In this document: piece by piece, positions 36,852 through 45,655 of the stretch
Layout of the letters: each line of letters begins with the position of its first letter
Position numbering within the stretch: the first letter of the stretch is position 1
Source: Planctomycetales bacterium 10988
GTDB taxonomy: Bacteria; Planctomycetota; Planctomycetia; Pirellulales; Pb10988
Assembly (NCBI GenBank): GCA_009664345.1
Contig: CP043547.1
Coordinates: 5,546,709 to 5,610,708, forward strand
Direction of reading: 5' to 3'
Length of the DNA: 64,000 nucleotides
Program-made: the position numbers and the translations under genes
Notes under the pieces: model-generated
What the model was told of the DNA's origin: nothing
Seen by the model: the letters and a program-made list of their open reading frames with translations, nothing else
The model's database searches: none

Positions 36852-38561
36852 TTATCGCATTCGTAAACAGGCAAAATGACCGGGGCTGCCCGTCCATTCC
36901 TTTTCGAGTAGCCGAACCTCCAGTTCAATCATCCGGGCGTAGCTGAGGGATTGCCCGGTGTGGGGGTGTTGATGAGACTCTTCCAATCGTTGCTCGAAGA
37001 GCGTTAGTGCCTTCTTTCGTCCGGTTTCCGAAAGCCAGACATGACGAGGGCGGATGTCGAAATCGGTATCCGGATGCCATTGTCCTCGATTGAGAGACCC
37101 CATCAAAGGCATATCCCAGAGCGGCACTCGAAACAACTCCATAAGATCAAGAACAAGCGGTTGTGCTGCGGATCGAGGCCGATGGTAGAAGCCGAGCGAA
37201 GGTTCTAGCCCCACGGCGAGGATACTTCGCTGCACGGCCGATTGCAGAAGAGAATATCCATAGCCCAACAAACAATTGAAGCGGTCCTTCGGGGGGCGAC
37301 GGGTGCGGCCTGAGAAGTGTAAGGCTTCGTTGACTTGCCCGCCTAATAGATAAGGCAAGGCAGCGAAATAGGCCTTGGCCGAAATGCCTTCCAAGCCGCG
37401 TAACGTATCGGGTGAGCTGGCCCGATCGAGCTTGCCCAGGGATTCGCGGATCTGATCGATTCCCACTTGGCAAGAAGTCCGGGCTTCTGTATCGCCTCTG
37501 GTGCCTCGCATCAAGTATCGGAGTTGCGATTCGATTTTTCCCTGGACCAATCGACGAGCCAGTTGAAGACAAAGACTTTCGCTGGAAAGGGCCGAATATT
37601 GCCGCAGGCGTTGTTGAACACGACCGAAGGAGGCGGTTGTGCTGGCCGCGTATTTTCCGCCAGCGGTCAGCCACTGGACGCCGATTCCATGATAGGCACA
37701 GAGGTGAATCGCTTGGGTGGTTATCTGGGCATGTCCGTGGAGGATGACCGAATCGAGCATCCTGGCGGGAACCTTTTGCTTTTGCCCATCCTCAAGGCGA
37801 ACCACCAGCGTATCGCCACTGCGGGAGACTTGCGATCGGGGAGAAACGACATGCAAAGTTTGGCCTTCTCGATTGGAAGGAAAGAAAGTCGGCGCGGAGT
37901 CGGCCTTTCCTTCTTCGAGTCGTTCTTCCTCGGGCAAGCAAACCACATTTAACGAGCAACGGCCACAGACCTTTTCATTCTCATGCACCGGAGGTCGTTC
38001 GGTAGATCGCCGCAGGGAGCGAGCGCGATGGATCGCTTGGCGAAGTTCTTCCTTGGCCTCGTCGTCCACTTCGATAAAAGCGGTGACGCGATCCGCATGA
38101 TAGCGAACCCTGGCTTGAGGGACCGGCTGACCTAATTCCTCCTCAAGTAAGACGGCATACGCAATCGCTTGAAGCCGGTCACTCGGCCAGGCAAGCGGTT
38201 CTTTCTTCGGCCCCCTGCGACATCTGCCGCGTTTATGTTCGTAAACGACCCAAGCCGAATCGCGACGGCGAAAGGCATCGAGCTTTCCAAAGATGCCCCA
38301 CTGATTGCTAGCCAGCTCGAAACTTCGCAGCTCCGGCGTGTCATCGTCTTGGGTTAAGAGGTCGTCGTGCAATCGCCGCCCGGCGTAAACTGCGGCATCG
38401 GCCACGCGGATTTCTTCGACTTCTTCCAGATAAAAAAGTCGTTCACAATACGACAAGGCATGTAAGGCCATCACCCGCACGAGCGGTTCATCCTCGGAGG
38501 GATGGCTTTCGGTCTTCGATGCTGTCGTTCTCAATTCACTTGCGGAGGGATCCATTGCCAA
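36852..38561 (-). CDS. cas4-cas1: Cas4-Cas1 fusion protein
   Basis: A 569-residue fusion. Residues ~25-215 are Cas4: SYCERLFYLEEVE with Cys39, GKLDAFRRRD and YEHKRG (RecB-type nuclease residues), then the iron-sulfur cluster cysteines CGRCSLNVVC. Residues ~230-569 are Cas1: TLHVVSPRSQVSRSGDTLVV, VILHGHAQITTQAIHLCAYHGIGVQWL, FNCLLGYGYSLLQSAVQRSILAVGLEPSLGFYH and PLVLDLMELFR, giving the Glu/His/Asp metal site. Fusions of this kind occur in type I-G (formerly I-U) and in the MYXAN/Dev type I loci. Cas4 would choose PAM-proximal prespacers for integration by Cas1-Cas2. The start overlaps the end of cas5 by 31 bp. Confidence 0.93.
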   Translation of the reverse strand: MAMDPSASELRTTASKTESHPSEDEPLVRVMALHALSYCERLFYLEEVEEIRVADAAVYAGRRLHDDLLTQDDDTPELRSFELASNQWGIFGKLDAFRRRDSAWVVYEHKRGRCRRGPKKEPLAWPSDRLQAIAYAVLLEEELGQPVPQARVRYHADRVTAFIEVDDEAKEELRQAIHRARSLRRSTERPPVHENEKVCGRCSLNVVCLPEEERLEEGKADSAPTFFPSNREGQTLHVVSPRSQVSRSGDTLVVRLEDGQKQKVPARMLDSVILHGHAQITTQAIHLCAYHGIGVQWLTAGGKYAASTTASFGRVQQRLRQYSALSSESLCLQLARRLVQGKIESQLRYLMRGTRGDTEARTSCQVGIDQIRESLGKLDRASSPDTLRGLEGISAKAYFAALPYLLGGQVNEALHFSGRTRRPPKDRFNCLLGYGYSLLQSAVQRSILAVGLEPSLGFYHRPRSAAQPLVLDLMELFRVPLWDMPLMGSLNRGQWHPDTDFDIRPRHVWLSETGRKKALTLFEQRLEESHQHPHTGQSLSYARMIELEVRLLEKEWTGSPGHFACLRMR

Positions 38562-39259
38562 GCCTCCTTGGGGATGGTGGAAGAAATTTCACTCGTCGGT
38601 GCGAAGAGATCGGATTTCGTTTTGGTCATATCTTGACGGTCGATCCAAGTTGTCAGCCGCGTGGTCGTTGGGACTTGCTCGGAGTCGGAATTCTCCTTCA
38701 CAAGCTGATACCAACGACAACCGGGTATCTTGGAAGGGTCTCGTTCTGCAAGACGATCAATCAAGAAAGCGTTGTCGCCGACAAAAGGCAAACCATACCG
38801 CTGGTCGTTGAATGCTCCTGCCAGCCCCTGCCGGATTCGCGTTTCCAGTTCATCATTCCCATCCATACAAACAACCACGTGGAGGTTTGAAAGAAACTCT
38901 CGTCGGACCGGGGAAATATTGTTCTTCGAGCCTTTCGTCCACTCCGCAGGAACGCCTGCATCTTTTCCAACCGGATAGTTATGAAGTTGTTGAAAGATGG
39001 TCTGAACCTGCGGGGCAGGTGATGCTTCCGGGATGCCGATGGCCAGACGAACTTGCGGAAGATCAGGCCGGGTGAGTGAGGAAGGGATTCTTCCCGGATG
39101 GCTTTTCTCTTCCTCTCGGAGCCTTGTTTCAACGCAAGCAACATTCAACAACAGGCCATAAGCCGCAGAGTGGGTTAGCATCGTCGCCGTGGGACGATAC
39201 CAACCTGCTGCCATTGGACGGCAAGCGGCGAACGGGGCCTTAAGTTCCAAAATCAACAT
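38531..39259 (-). CDS. cas5: Cascade subunit Cas5 (DevS/Cmx5-like)
   Basis: A 242-residue protein between cas7 and cas4-cas1. It begins MLILELKAPFAACRPMAAGWYRPTATMLTHSAAYGLLLNVACVE, the Cas5 N-terminal RAMP pattern (PxAxxRxxxxxxxxxTxxxPxxxAxxGLL). Cas5 caps the 5' handle of crRNA in Cascade. Length and gene order match DevS of the Myxococcus dev locus. It starts 3 bp after the cas7 stop. Confidence 0.85.
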   Translation of the reverse strand: MLILELKAPFAACRPMAAGWYRPTATMLTHSAAYGLLLNVACVETRLREEEKSHPGRIPSSLTRPDLPQVRLAIGIPEASPAPQVQTIFQQLHNYPVGKDAGVPAEWTKGSKNNISPVRREFLSNLHVVVCMDGNDELETRIRQGLAGAFNDQRYGLPFVGDNAFLIDRLAERDPSKIPGCRWYQLVKENSDSEQVPTTTRLTTWIDRQDMTKTKSDLFAPTSEISSTIPKEAWQWIPPQVN

Positions 39260-39262
39260 GGC

Positions 39263-40219
39263 TCACTCTCCCAAGGCTTTTTGGCTCACCAGCGAAATCA
39301 AACGTTGCGGATTGCGATCGAGCGTGACGCCTCGTTCCGTCAGTGCTGTTTGGAGTGATTCGTCCATCTCTTTGACGATTCTTCCGCCGAGGTAAAATTC
39401 TTGCGGAGGATAATCTGGAGGATCAATCAAAAGACCTTCGATCAACTCGGGAAACTCGTATTCCCCCGATTTCTCTTTCTTGGGTTTGAACCCATAGGTT
39501 TCGTAGCCGGCAACCAGCGAATCCGTGAGCCGAATGACAATACTCGCTGGTGCAAATTCGAAGTAACTTCGGGCGTGGTTTCCTGACACTCCGTTCAGTT
39601 CCCCAATCGCTTGCAGTAACTTCCGCGTCCAGTCATGCGGGGCCTTTCCGCAATCATTCAAGTTCAGTGCGAAGGGATATTGAAAAGCAGTGACCACGGT
39701 TTCTCGATGGAGCAAGGCCGACTCGGTTCCCCCTTGTTTATCGCCCGCTTGCCAGGGATTATCGCTCGCTAGTTTTGGCGATTGTGTGAACACCGTGCTA
39801 TACCGATACGGTTCCAAGGCCTTGGCCAAGTTCATGCGAAGCACCGAATCACGCTTCAACGGAAAGTCTTTGCCTCGCTCCTTGCGAAGTTGCTCTAACT
39901 GTTTGCCTTTGACCGCGAGGAGATAGCCAAAGAAAAAATCATCAGCGAACTCTTGGGGATTGGGGTATTCGCTGAATCGCACCATGAGTTGTTGCTTTTC
40001 CCCTTCGCCGGTTTTCGGTTCGAGTCGCTCCCGATTCGTGGGCAATCCATACCCTGTGAGAACCTCCCGCAAGGCGTTTCGCATCGCCTCAGGGGAGATG
40101 ATCGGGTAATCAAATCTTCCATCGGTCACCTTCTGGATGACCGTGCGATTCAATTCACTTTCGCCTCGGTAATTCGCGGAAGGGGCAGGATACGTAAGGA
40201 CCGTTCCAAATAGATTCAT
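39263..40219 (-). CDS. cas7: Cascade backbone Cas7 (DevR-like)
   Basis: A 318-residue protein starting MNLFGTVLTYPAPSANYRGESELNRTVIQKVTDGRFDYPIISPEAMRNALREVL, the Cas7/Cst2/DevR pattern in which the RGESExN and P-x-I-S-x-EAxRxALR stretches are typical. Six or so copies of this RRM-fold protein line the crRNA spacer in Cascade. GGAGAAAC precedes the ATG. It lies between cas8 and cas5 as in the dev operon. Confidence 0.9.
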   Translation of the reverse strand: MNLFGTVLTYPAPSANYRGESELNRTVIQKVTDGRFDYPIISPEAMRNALREVLTGYGLPTNRERLEPKTGEGEKQQLMVRFSEYPNPQEFADDFFFGYLLAVKGKQLEQLRKERGKDFPLKRDSVLRMNLAKALEPYRYSTVFTQSPKLASDNPWQAGDKQGGTESALLHRETVVTAFQYPFALNLNDCGKAPHDWTRKLLQAIGELNGVSGNHARSYFEFAPASIVIRLTDSLVAGYETYGFKPKKEKSGEYEFPELIEGLLIDPPDYPPQEFYLGGRIVKEMDESLQTALTERGVTLDRNPQRLISLVSQKALGE

Positions 40220-40270
40220 CGTGTTTCTCCAGAAGTTGAGTTTGAAAAGGTTAAAGGTTTGAAACTGCGA

Positions 40271-40660
40271 CTAGGAATTCGCCGAGAGTGCCAAGAGGGT
40301 CAGAATACGGACTTGGTCGGGCTTGGTGAGGATCGCCTGGGTGATCGCTAAGAAGTCTTCATCCTTGTTGATTCGTTGCTTGACGGAACCAAAACAAAAC
40401 GCGAAGTAGTCCGCAAATTCATCCCCATGTCGGGAACGAACCTCTAGGAACGTTTTCTCGGCAACATGCTCTTGTTCTTCCTTGAAGGGCTTCGGCACAT
40501 CGATCCATACTTTCTTTGTTTTCTCATCCTGAATTTTCTTATCCTTAAAGGAATCCCATGGAATCCCACAACGGTCCTCAGCCTTCAGTCGTACATAATC
40601 ACGCACCATTCGTAAGACGATCAATGCGAGATGATCTTCGGAATTCGGTTCCTTTGTCAT
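40271..40660 (-). CDS. cas11: Probable Cas11 small subunit from internal start in cas8
   Basis: Inside cas8, GAAGGAG is followed nine bases later by ATG (40660), in frame, yielding a 129-residue helical protein MTKEPNSEDHLALIVLRMVRDYVRLKAED and onward. The site follows a low-complexity linker (SNLPNPSKEKTT), as expected at a domain border. Known type I-B, I-C and I-D systems make Cas11 from just such internal starts. No separate cas11 gene exists in this operon. Confidence 0.65.
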   Translation of the reverse strand: MTKEPNSEDHLALIVLRMVRDYVRLKAEDRCGIPWDSFKDKKIQDEKTKKVWIDVPKPFKEEQEHVAEKTFLEVRSRHGDEFADYFAFCFGSVKQRINKDEDFLAITQAILTKPDQVRILTLLALSANS

Positions 40661-41989
40661 GGTTGTTTTCTCCTTCGAGGGATTAGGAAGGTTAGATTTC
40701 AAGGCTTTAAATTTTCGATTGACATCGGCAGGAAAGTTCCTCATCAAAGGAGGTGTTTGATTCCCGATACGAATGAAGAACTCATGCGGAAATTGTTCGA
40801 ATAATTCCGCGAAATAGGCATACCACTGAGGCTCTGCCGGATCGAGCAATGCCTTGAGAAGCGAGGCCCGAAAGACTGGGTTTTTATAGGTTTCTTGGAT
40901 CTGTTGATACTTGATCAATAGGTTTCTATTGGGAGTAATGCGGCCGGATCCCAATGATTTCACATTGTTGCCAAGCTTGAGTAAATGCTGATACTCAACA
41001 GCATTGAAAAGCCCACGGATAATTCCGTGTTCATATCCCAGCTTTTTGTTCACCAATGCCGCAAGGTTGGACAAAAATTCGAGCGCCGACTGGGCAGGGA
41101 GTTCGATGCAGGCAGCTTTGGGCCGAAATTTCTTCATCTCCTTTTGATCGCCAAGGTTTTGCAACAGATCAGGAAATTCTTCGCAAAACATTTCGAGATC
41201 GCAAATCTCAGGAATCGCCAAGGAATATCCTACGGGCTGATCATCACTCCGCTTCGGATCGGAGTAATTGACATCCAACAGCCACGGGACATATATCAAA
41301 GAAGTCAACGGCCAAAAGTGGAGGAGTAAAATCTGATCGACACGATCCTCGAAAGGCACTTGCTCCGCGTTAATATCTTGTGCACCCAGAAGCAAGGCAC
41401 TGGAAACCGAGATCGTGCGGAACTTTCCTTTTTTGAGTTGCTTCTCCCACTTAATCATCTCCTTCCAGAACTTGCCCCCTTCGCTGCAAGGCTCGTCATT
41501 GGCACGTTCGTTAAACGGACGACGCGTGGTGGGCTTGGCGCGTGGAATTTGAAAGAGCATGTCCCGCCACAGCTTTTGCCAAAGCTCATTGTCCAGATAC
41601 GTAGTTAAGAAGGGATTGATAGGATTGACGACGTTGTAGACAAAAAGCTTCGATTTCTTCTTCTTGCCGGTTTTGGGATCATCCTTCTCTTCAACCTCCT
41701 CTCGAAGCGGCTTGGCTCCCGGCCATTTACTCTTGACCTTGGTTTCAACTATTTTCGCAGTATAAAGTTCATCGAATAGCCGCTGGCAGGATTTCTCGGT
41801 CAGGGTGATCGAAACCGAGTCGGTCGTTACGTCGTGAAGTTCGGGCACTTCCTCTTCAGGAATTTCCTGCTTCTGCATGTGTTGCACCTGGAGCACGAGT
41901 CCCGCGAGGCCGGCCTTATGCTGGGCGGTGGGGAGTTCACTCAGTCGGTAGCTCAGGGTTATACAATCAAGGGCGCTTGCTTTGGACAT
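40271..41989 (-). CDS. cas8: Cascade large subunit Cas8, MYXAN type (Cmx8-like)
   Basis: A 572-residue protein in the cas8 slot between cas3 and cas7. The N-terminus LDCITLSYRLSELPTAQHKAGLAGLVLQVQ and YNVVNPINPFLTTYLDNELWQKLWRDM, together with the long helical C-terminus, recall the type I-MYXAN Cmx8 family; this is recognition by eye. It would read the PAM and open the target for Cas3. It starts inside the end of cas3 (31-bp overlap). An internal ATG at 40660 with a near-perfect Shine-Dalgarno probably makes a separate small subunit. Confidence 0.75.
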   Translation of the reverse strand: MSKASALDCITLSYRLSELPTAQHKAGLAGLVLQVQHMQKQEIPEEEVPELHDVTTDSVSITLTEKSCQRLFDELYTAKIVETKVKSKWPGAKPLREEVEEKDDPKTGKKKKSKLFVYNVVNPINPFLTTYLDNELWQKLWRDMLFQIPRAKPTTRRPFNERANDEPCSEGGKFWKEMIKWEKQLKKGKFRTISVSSALLLGAQDINAEQVPFEDRVDQILLLHFWPLTSLIYVPWLLDVNYSDPKRSDDQPVGYSLAIPEICDLEMFCEEFPDLLQNLGDQKEMKKFRPKAACIELPAQSALEFLSNLAALVNKKLGYEHGIIRGLFNAVEYQHLLKLGNNVKSLGSGRITPNRNLLIKYQQIQETYKNPVFRASLLKALLDPAEPQWYAYFAELFEQFPHEFFIRIGNQTPPLMRNFPADVNRKFKALKSNLPNPSKEKTTMTKEPNSEDHLALIVLRMVRDYVRLKAEDRCGIPWDSFKDKKIQDEKTKKVWIDVPKPFKEEQEHVAEKTFLEVRSRHGDEFADYFAFCFGSVKQRINKDEDFLAITQAILTKPDQVRILTLLALSANS

Positions 41990-44355
41990 GGTGGGTCAGT
42001 ACCTCCGGAAATTGGTTCGTCACAGAATCCCAAATGGGGTAAATAATGCGTGGAAGGAGCGACGGCAAGATAGTTGGGTAGCCTCGACGGTGCAGGAATA
42101 CGAAGACGTTGTGCGACCGGGACGACATACCCATCAATGGGCTGCTTCGAATCACAGAGCCGTTGCACGTAAGCTAAATCCGAATCCAAAATCGAGGGCA
42201 AGGTAAAGGCCTCGATATCGCGAAAGACCTCGACTCCGGAAGCCGCAAACGGGCCACTTCCTAGAAACTGGCACTCCTGCTTCATTTTTTCCGTAGGCTG
42301 CGGACAATTTCGGAGAGCAGTTTCCAGGTCTGACTGCCGGACAAACTCTCCGGTGGCAATCTCTTCTAGGAAATGGCTTACGCCAGTGAGGTCCTTCTCT
42401 TCGTAGGGTTTCTCACTGTCAGGCGTGTAGACATAGACTTCGCCGGCACTCTCGCGCGGCTGACCTGCTCGATTGCAGCGTCCCATCCTCTGAATTAGAG
42501 AAGTGGTCGGAGCAACTTCGGTGATTAAAACGTCAGCATCCAGGTCAAGGCCCATCTCACAAACCTGGGTCGTTACTGCGAGGACAGCGTGTTGTTCATT
42601 TGATTGAAAGGCAGTGATGACTTCCTGATGCCGCTCTTTTCGGTCACACAAACGATAGCGGCTATGGTAGCAGTAAAGAGGGACGCCATCGCTCGTTCGA
42701 AGCCCTGCGGTTGCCAGCCCGTCCTCGGCAAACTCCCGAGCCACCTGCTGAGCACGAGCCACGGTATTGACCACCCAGAGGACCTTCTTCCTTTCCGCTA
42801 ATTTTTGTTTGACAAGCTGATCAACGTCTTCCCTCAGAACCTGCTTGATCTTGTAGCGAGGGGCATCCCGCACCGCCTTCATGTCAGGAAAGTTCTCCTG
42901 ATAAACATCAAAGATATCGAGGCCCAACTCCTTCAACCGCCGTTGTCGTGCCTCGGGGAGGGTCGCCGTCATGCAGAGCACCGGGACATCAAACTTCTTT
43001 AAAAAGTCCGTCAGTCCCTGAAACATGGACTCGTCAAAACTATGCACTTCATCGACGACGACCACTGCATCCGCCAGGACCGGCAACAAGCAAACACTGG
43101 AATAGCTGTACTGAAGGAAAGCGAGGAACTGATCGACAGTCGCCGAAAAATAGTGTTTCGACCAATAGCCCAATGCAAAAAGGCGTTTTTCGGTTTCGTA
43201 GCGATTAGGATGACGAGTATCCTCGGGGTTCTCAAAAAGGCCTTCGAGCTCGTATTCGGCGGAACCATGCAGCATGGCCGCTTCTGTCTCCGGTGCCCAA
43301 GAGACATAATCACGAAACCCCTCGGTGGCCGTCGCTCGCGTTGGATAAAGAAAGAGACAATGCCGCACCCCTTCGTTCGCCTGTTGGGCGATCCATCTCC
43401 AAGCCGCCAAAGTCTTCCCACTTCCACAAGGAGCAAGAAGCAAAGCCCGTGAAGGAAGCTCCGCCGTTTGATCTTGAAACTCACTCCATGCGAACTCTAT
43501 ATTCTTTGCTTTGAGGCGAGACTCAAGTTGAGCTATTCGAGGCTCGATGATCTTCTGGTTCACGGATACCTTTGTGCAGAGTCCATCCGTTTCCGCAAAG
43601 GTCTGTATGATCCAATCGGTGACTTTCTTTCCTTCGCGAGGCAGACCGGAACCGGCGGCATCCGCTACGATCAACGCCGCTCTCACCGCCCACAAAAGTC
43701 GACTTTGCTCAAGATCCTTCTTAAGCAGTCTTCTATACTTAACGAGGCGATTTTCAAGCTTGATCATCTCATCTGGCAGTATCATCTGACCTTCACTTGA
43801 GGATTCAAGAATATTCCACAACTGTGGAAGCTCTTTTGGCAGTCCGCAGAGGCCGATCTCATTTCCGATGAATGAAAGAAACGGCTGCAAATCGGGATGA
43901 TTACTGCAAAAAACAACATGATTCTGATCGCTCTTAAAATATTTCCAACACATTGGGTCGAACTTGAGGTGATGACCGAGTACCGCGGAGAGGACCAATT
44001 CCCAATCAAGGTCACCTTTCTGCTCCAGCCATTTCCGCATCGGCCCATAATTCATCAGCACGCCGCTGAAATGTTCATGGCGGAGCAACTGGCCGTCCTG
44101 GCTACCTTGCACGGCCTTTTGAAAATCTTCATTGGCCTTACCGAGATCGTGCAGGACAACCGCCGCCGTGAGGGTGTGGTAAAAAGCACGTTCGTCTTGA
44201 ACTCGAAAGAAAGCCAACCAGCGTCGCCCTAATCGGGTAGGTTCCGTTTCAGTCCCGAAAAGTGCGCGGGCAGCCTCCAACACGTCTTGCGTATGGGCCA
44301 GCAACGTCTTCGGTTTTGCTCCTTTTCGAGGAGATTTCGCCAGCAAAGAACTCAT
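41959..44355 (-). CDS. cas3: Cas3 HD nuclease-helicase
   Basis: A 798-residue two-domain enzyme. The HD nuclease part has LAHTQDVLEAAR, LHDLGKANEDF (His69-Asp70) and LGHHLKFD. The SF2 helicase part has LLLAPCGSGKTLAAW (Walker A, near 306), VVVVDEVHSFDESM (DEVH box, near 430), CMTATLP, and VTTQVCEMGLDLDADVLITEVAPTTSLIQRMGRCNRAGQ (motifs V-VI). Recruited by target-bound Cascade, it unwinds and degrades DNA 3' to 5'. All key residues are intact. It overlaps cas6 by 4 bp (ATGA) and cas8 by 31 bp. Confidence 0.95.
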   Translation of the reverse strand: MSSLLAKSPRKGAKPKTLLAHTQDVLEAARALFGTETEPTRLGRRWLAFFRVQDERAFYHTLTAAVVLHDLGKANEDFQKAVQGSQDGQLLRHEHFSGVLMNYGPMRKWLEQKGDLDWELVLSAVLGHHLKFDPMCWKYFKSDQNHVVFCSNHPDLQPFLSFIGNEIGLCGLPKELPQLWNILESSSEGQMILPDEMIKLENRLVKYRRLLKKDLEQSRLLWAVRAALIVADAAGSGLPREGKKVTDWIIQTFAETDGLCTKVSVNQKIIEPRIAQLESRLKAKNIEFAWSEFQDQTAELPSRALLLAPCGSGKTLAAWRWIAQQANEGVRHCLFLYPTRATATEGFRDYVSWAPETEAAMLHGSAEYELEGLFENPEDTRHPNRYETEKRLFALGYWSKHYFSATVDQFLAFLQYSYSSVCLLPVLADAVVVVDEVHSFDESMFQGLTDFLKKFDVPVLCMTATLPEARQRRLKELGLDIFDVYQENFPDMKAVRDAPRYKIKQVLREDVDQLVKQKLAERKKVLWVVNTVARAQQVAREFAEDGLATAGLRTSDGVPLYCYHSRYRLCDRKERHQEVITAFQSNEQHAVLAVTTQVCEMGLDLDADVLITEVAPTTSLIQRMGRCNRAGQPRESAGEVYVYTPDSEKPYEEKDLTGVSHFLEEIATGEFVRQSDLETALRNCPQPTEKMKQECQFLGSGPFAASGVEVFRDIEAFTLPSILDSDLAYVQRLCDSKQPIDGYVVPVAQRLRIPAPSRLPNYLAVAPSTHYLPHLGFCDEPISGGTDPPCPKQAPLIV

Positions 44356-45002
44356 GAAAGGCTCCTAGGCTTCAAAGGGACAAAGATTCCGCAACCCATA
44401 TGCCGCCGACCTCCAAGGCCGGACTCTTGAATCACCAAGGACTCTTCCGCAGTCAGCCCTTCGAGAACTAACTCATACCCGACAACCACTCGACGCCTGA
44501 TCCTCAGTGTTCTTCGTTTCCCGATGGTGATCTGCACTTGCTCTGAAACATTCAAACCTTCCAATTGGCGACGCACGGCCTGAGTAAACAACTCCGGGGA
44601 GATCTCGTTGGCTGTCGGGGCATCCTTGATCTTGATGGTCACCAAACGGCTCCTTAAGGCAGGCAGAGGGCTGAGCCGTTCGATGCTGGGAGGACCGACC
44701 GCCAGCATTGTCTCTCCTACCTGAAGCGTCTTCCCCGTCACTTCAAGGACTTCCGAAACACGTCCATCTGGAACGCGAAATCGTAAGCGACTATGCGGCA
44801 ATAGCTCCAATTTGCGAGGCCCCGCACTTTTTCCCGAGATCGGATGGACGCCCATCTCCGACTCCCGATGAAGTTCTGGCAGTACCCGCGATAGGGCCGA
44901 ATACAACAGATATCCATGATCCGCCGGAAGCGGTCCATCCGCCCCAAGGGCAAAGTTCAAATCAAGGTAATTCATCTCGATGATTCCTGGTCTAATTTTC
45001 AA
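44352..45002 (-). CDS. cas6: Cas6 crRNA endonuclease (Cmx6-like)
   Basis: A 216-residue RAMP protein: DLNFALGADGPLPADHGYLLYSALSRVLPELH at the N-terminus and the C-terminal Gly-rich loop GLGGRRHMGCGIFVPL, the hallmark of Cas6. It processes the array transcript at the ACGCC/GGCGT hairpin and probably stays on the crRNA. Position and size agree with the MYXAN-type Cas6. It starts inside the last codons of the sigma-like gene (11-bp overlap), so translation is likely coupled. Confidence 0.85.
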   Translation of the reverse strand: MKIRPGIIEMNYLDLNFALGADGPLPADHGYLLYSALSRVLPELHRESEMGVHPISGKSAGPRKLELLPHSRLRFRVPDGRVSEVLEVTGKTLQVGETMLAVGPPSIERLSPLPALRSRLVTIKIKDAPTANEISPELFTQAVRRQLEGLNVSEQVQITIGKRRTLRIRRRVVVGYELVLEGLTAEESLVIQESGLGGRRHMGCGIFVPLKPRSLS

Positions 45003-45471
45003 GTAACTGCTTAAGGTGTTTCTTGGCTTCTTGAAGCCTTCGGCTTACAGTACTGGTAGAGATATTTAAGTTGGAAGCAATTTCTTTTAGTGTCTTTCCT
45101 GACACTTTCTCCCGTAAAATAATCTGGTGTTGAGATGGGAGTTCCTGTAGGTCTTCCTCTAATGAATTAGGCTCATTGTCTAATCCTTGTGGGGAAGAGG
45201 AGACCCATAGAGCTTTAGAATTTAAGAGATCTTCCTCCGAAATATTAACAGACCGAGAGTGCCTAAAAACATGCTTAAAAAGGGCTGGTACAAGAAAATG
45301 CTTGCATGAATAGTTGATGATTCTTTTGACCTCTTCTTTGTCCTCTGCACGATATATATAGAGGGAAGACTTTTGACCGAGAAATAGCTGGATATAGAGG
45401 ATATTTACCAATTCATTGGTATCGAAAGACTTTAGGATTTCTCTCTTTGACCTCATACATCCGTTTGTCAC
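44992..45471 (-). CDS. Sigma-70 region-4-like regulator, first gene of cas operon
   Basis: A 159-residue protein. The C-terminus EEDLQELPSQHQIILREKVSGKTLKEIASNLNISTSTVSRRLQEAKKHLKQLLE is a textbook sigma region 4. The N-terminal NELVNILYIQLFLGQKSSLYIYRAEDKEEVKRIINYSCKHFLVP is weaker and may be a region-2 remnant. It overlaps cas6 by 11 bp, so it is part of the cas transcript. The GTG start at 45471 or ATG at 45456 are both possible. It is more AT-rich than the cas genes. A sigma-like gene fused into a cas operon would allow positive autoregulation; this is inference. Confidence 0.75.
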   Translation of the reverse strand: MTNGCMRSKREILKSFDTNELVNILYIQLFLGQKSSLYIYRAEDKEEVKRIINYSCKHFLVPALFKHVFRHSRSVNISEEDLLNSKALWVSSSPQGLDNEPNSLEEDLQELPSQHQIILREKVSGKTLKEIASNLNISTSTVSRRLQEAKKHLKQLLEN

Positions 45472-45655
45472 GAATAGTTTGAGCGCCTCAACAACTTCAG
45501 CTTTTCTTTGGGAGGATCATTGCATCTTTAACTCTCTTCTAGTTATAGTAGGATAAGAAGTTACTAAACGTCTTACTTACATCATAGACAATTTATTACA
45601 TTATATGCCACCCTTTTTGGGTTTTACTAGATTTTACATTTCCTAATTTCTCTAA
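45472..45655 (-). promoter_or_regulatory. Probable promoter region of the cas operon
   Basis: A 184-bp AT-rich gap upstream of the sigma-like first gene and downstream of the crRNA-like element. No ORF of note is visible. It is the natural target zone for repression by WYL or by a Cascade-guided regulatory RNA. I could not define -35/-10 boxes with confidence. Confidence 0.5.

Noticed and set aside
45472-45655. A CreT-like toxin gene beside the crRNA-like element
   Set aside because: No small ORF with ribosome-binding site and hydrophobic or rare-codon-rich product could be recognised; the gap looks like a promoter region.
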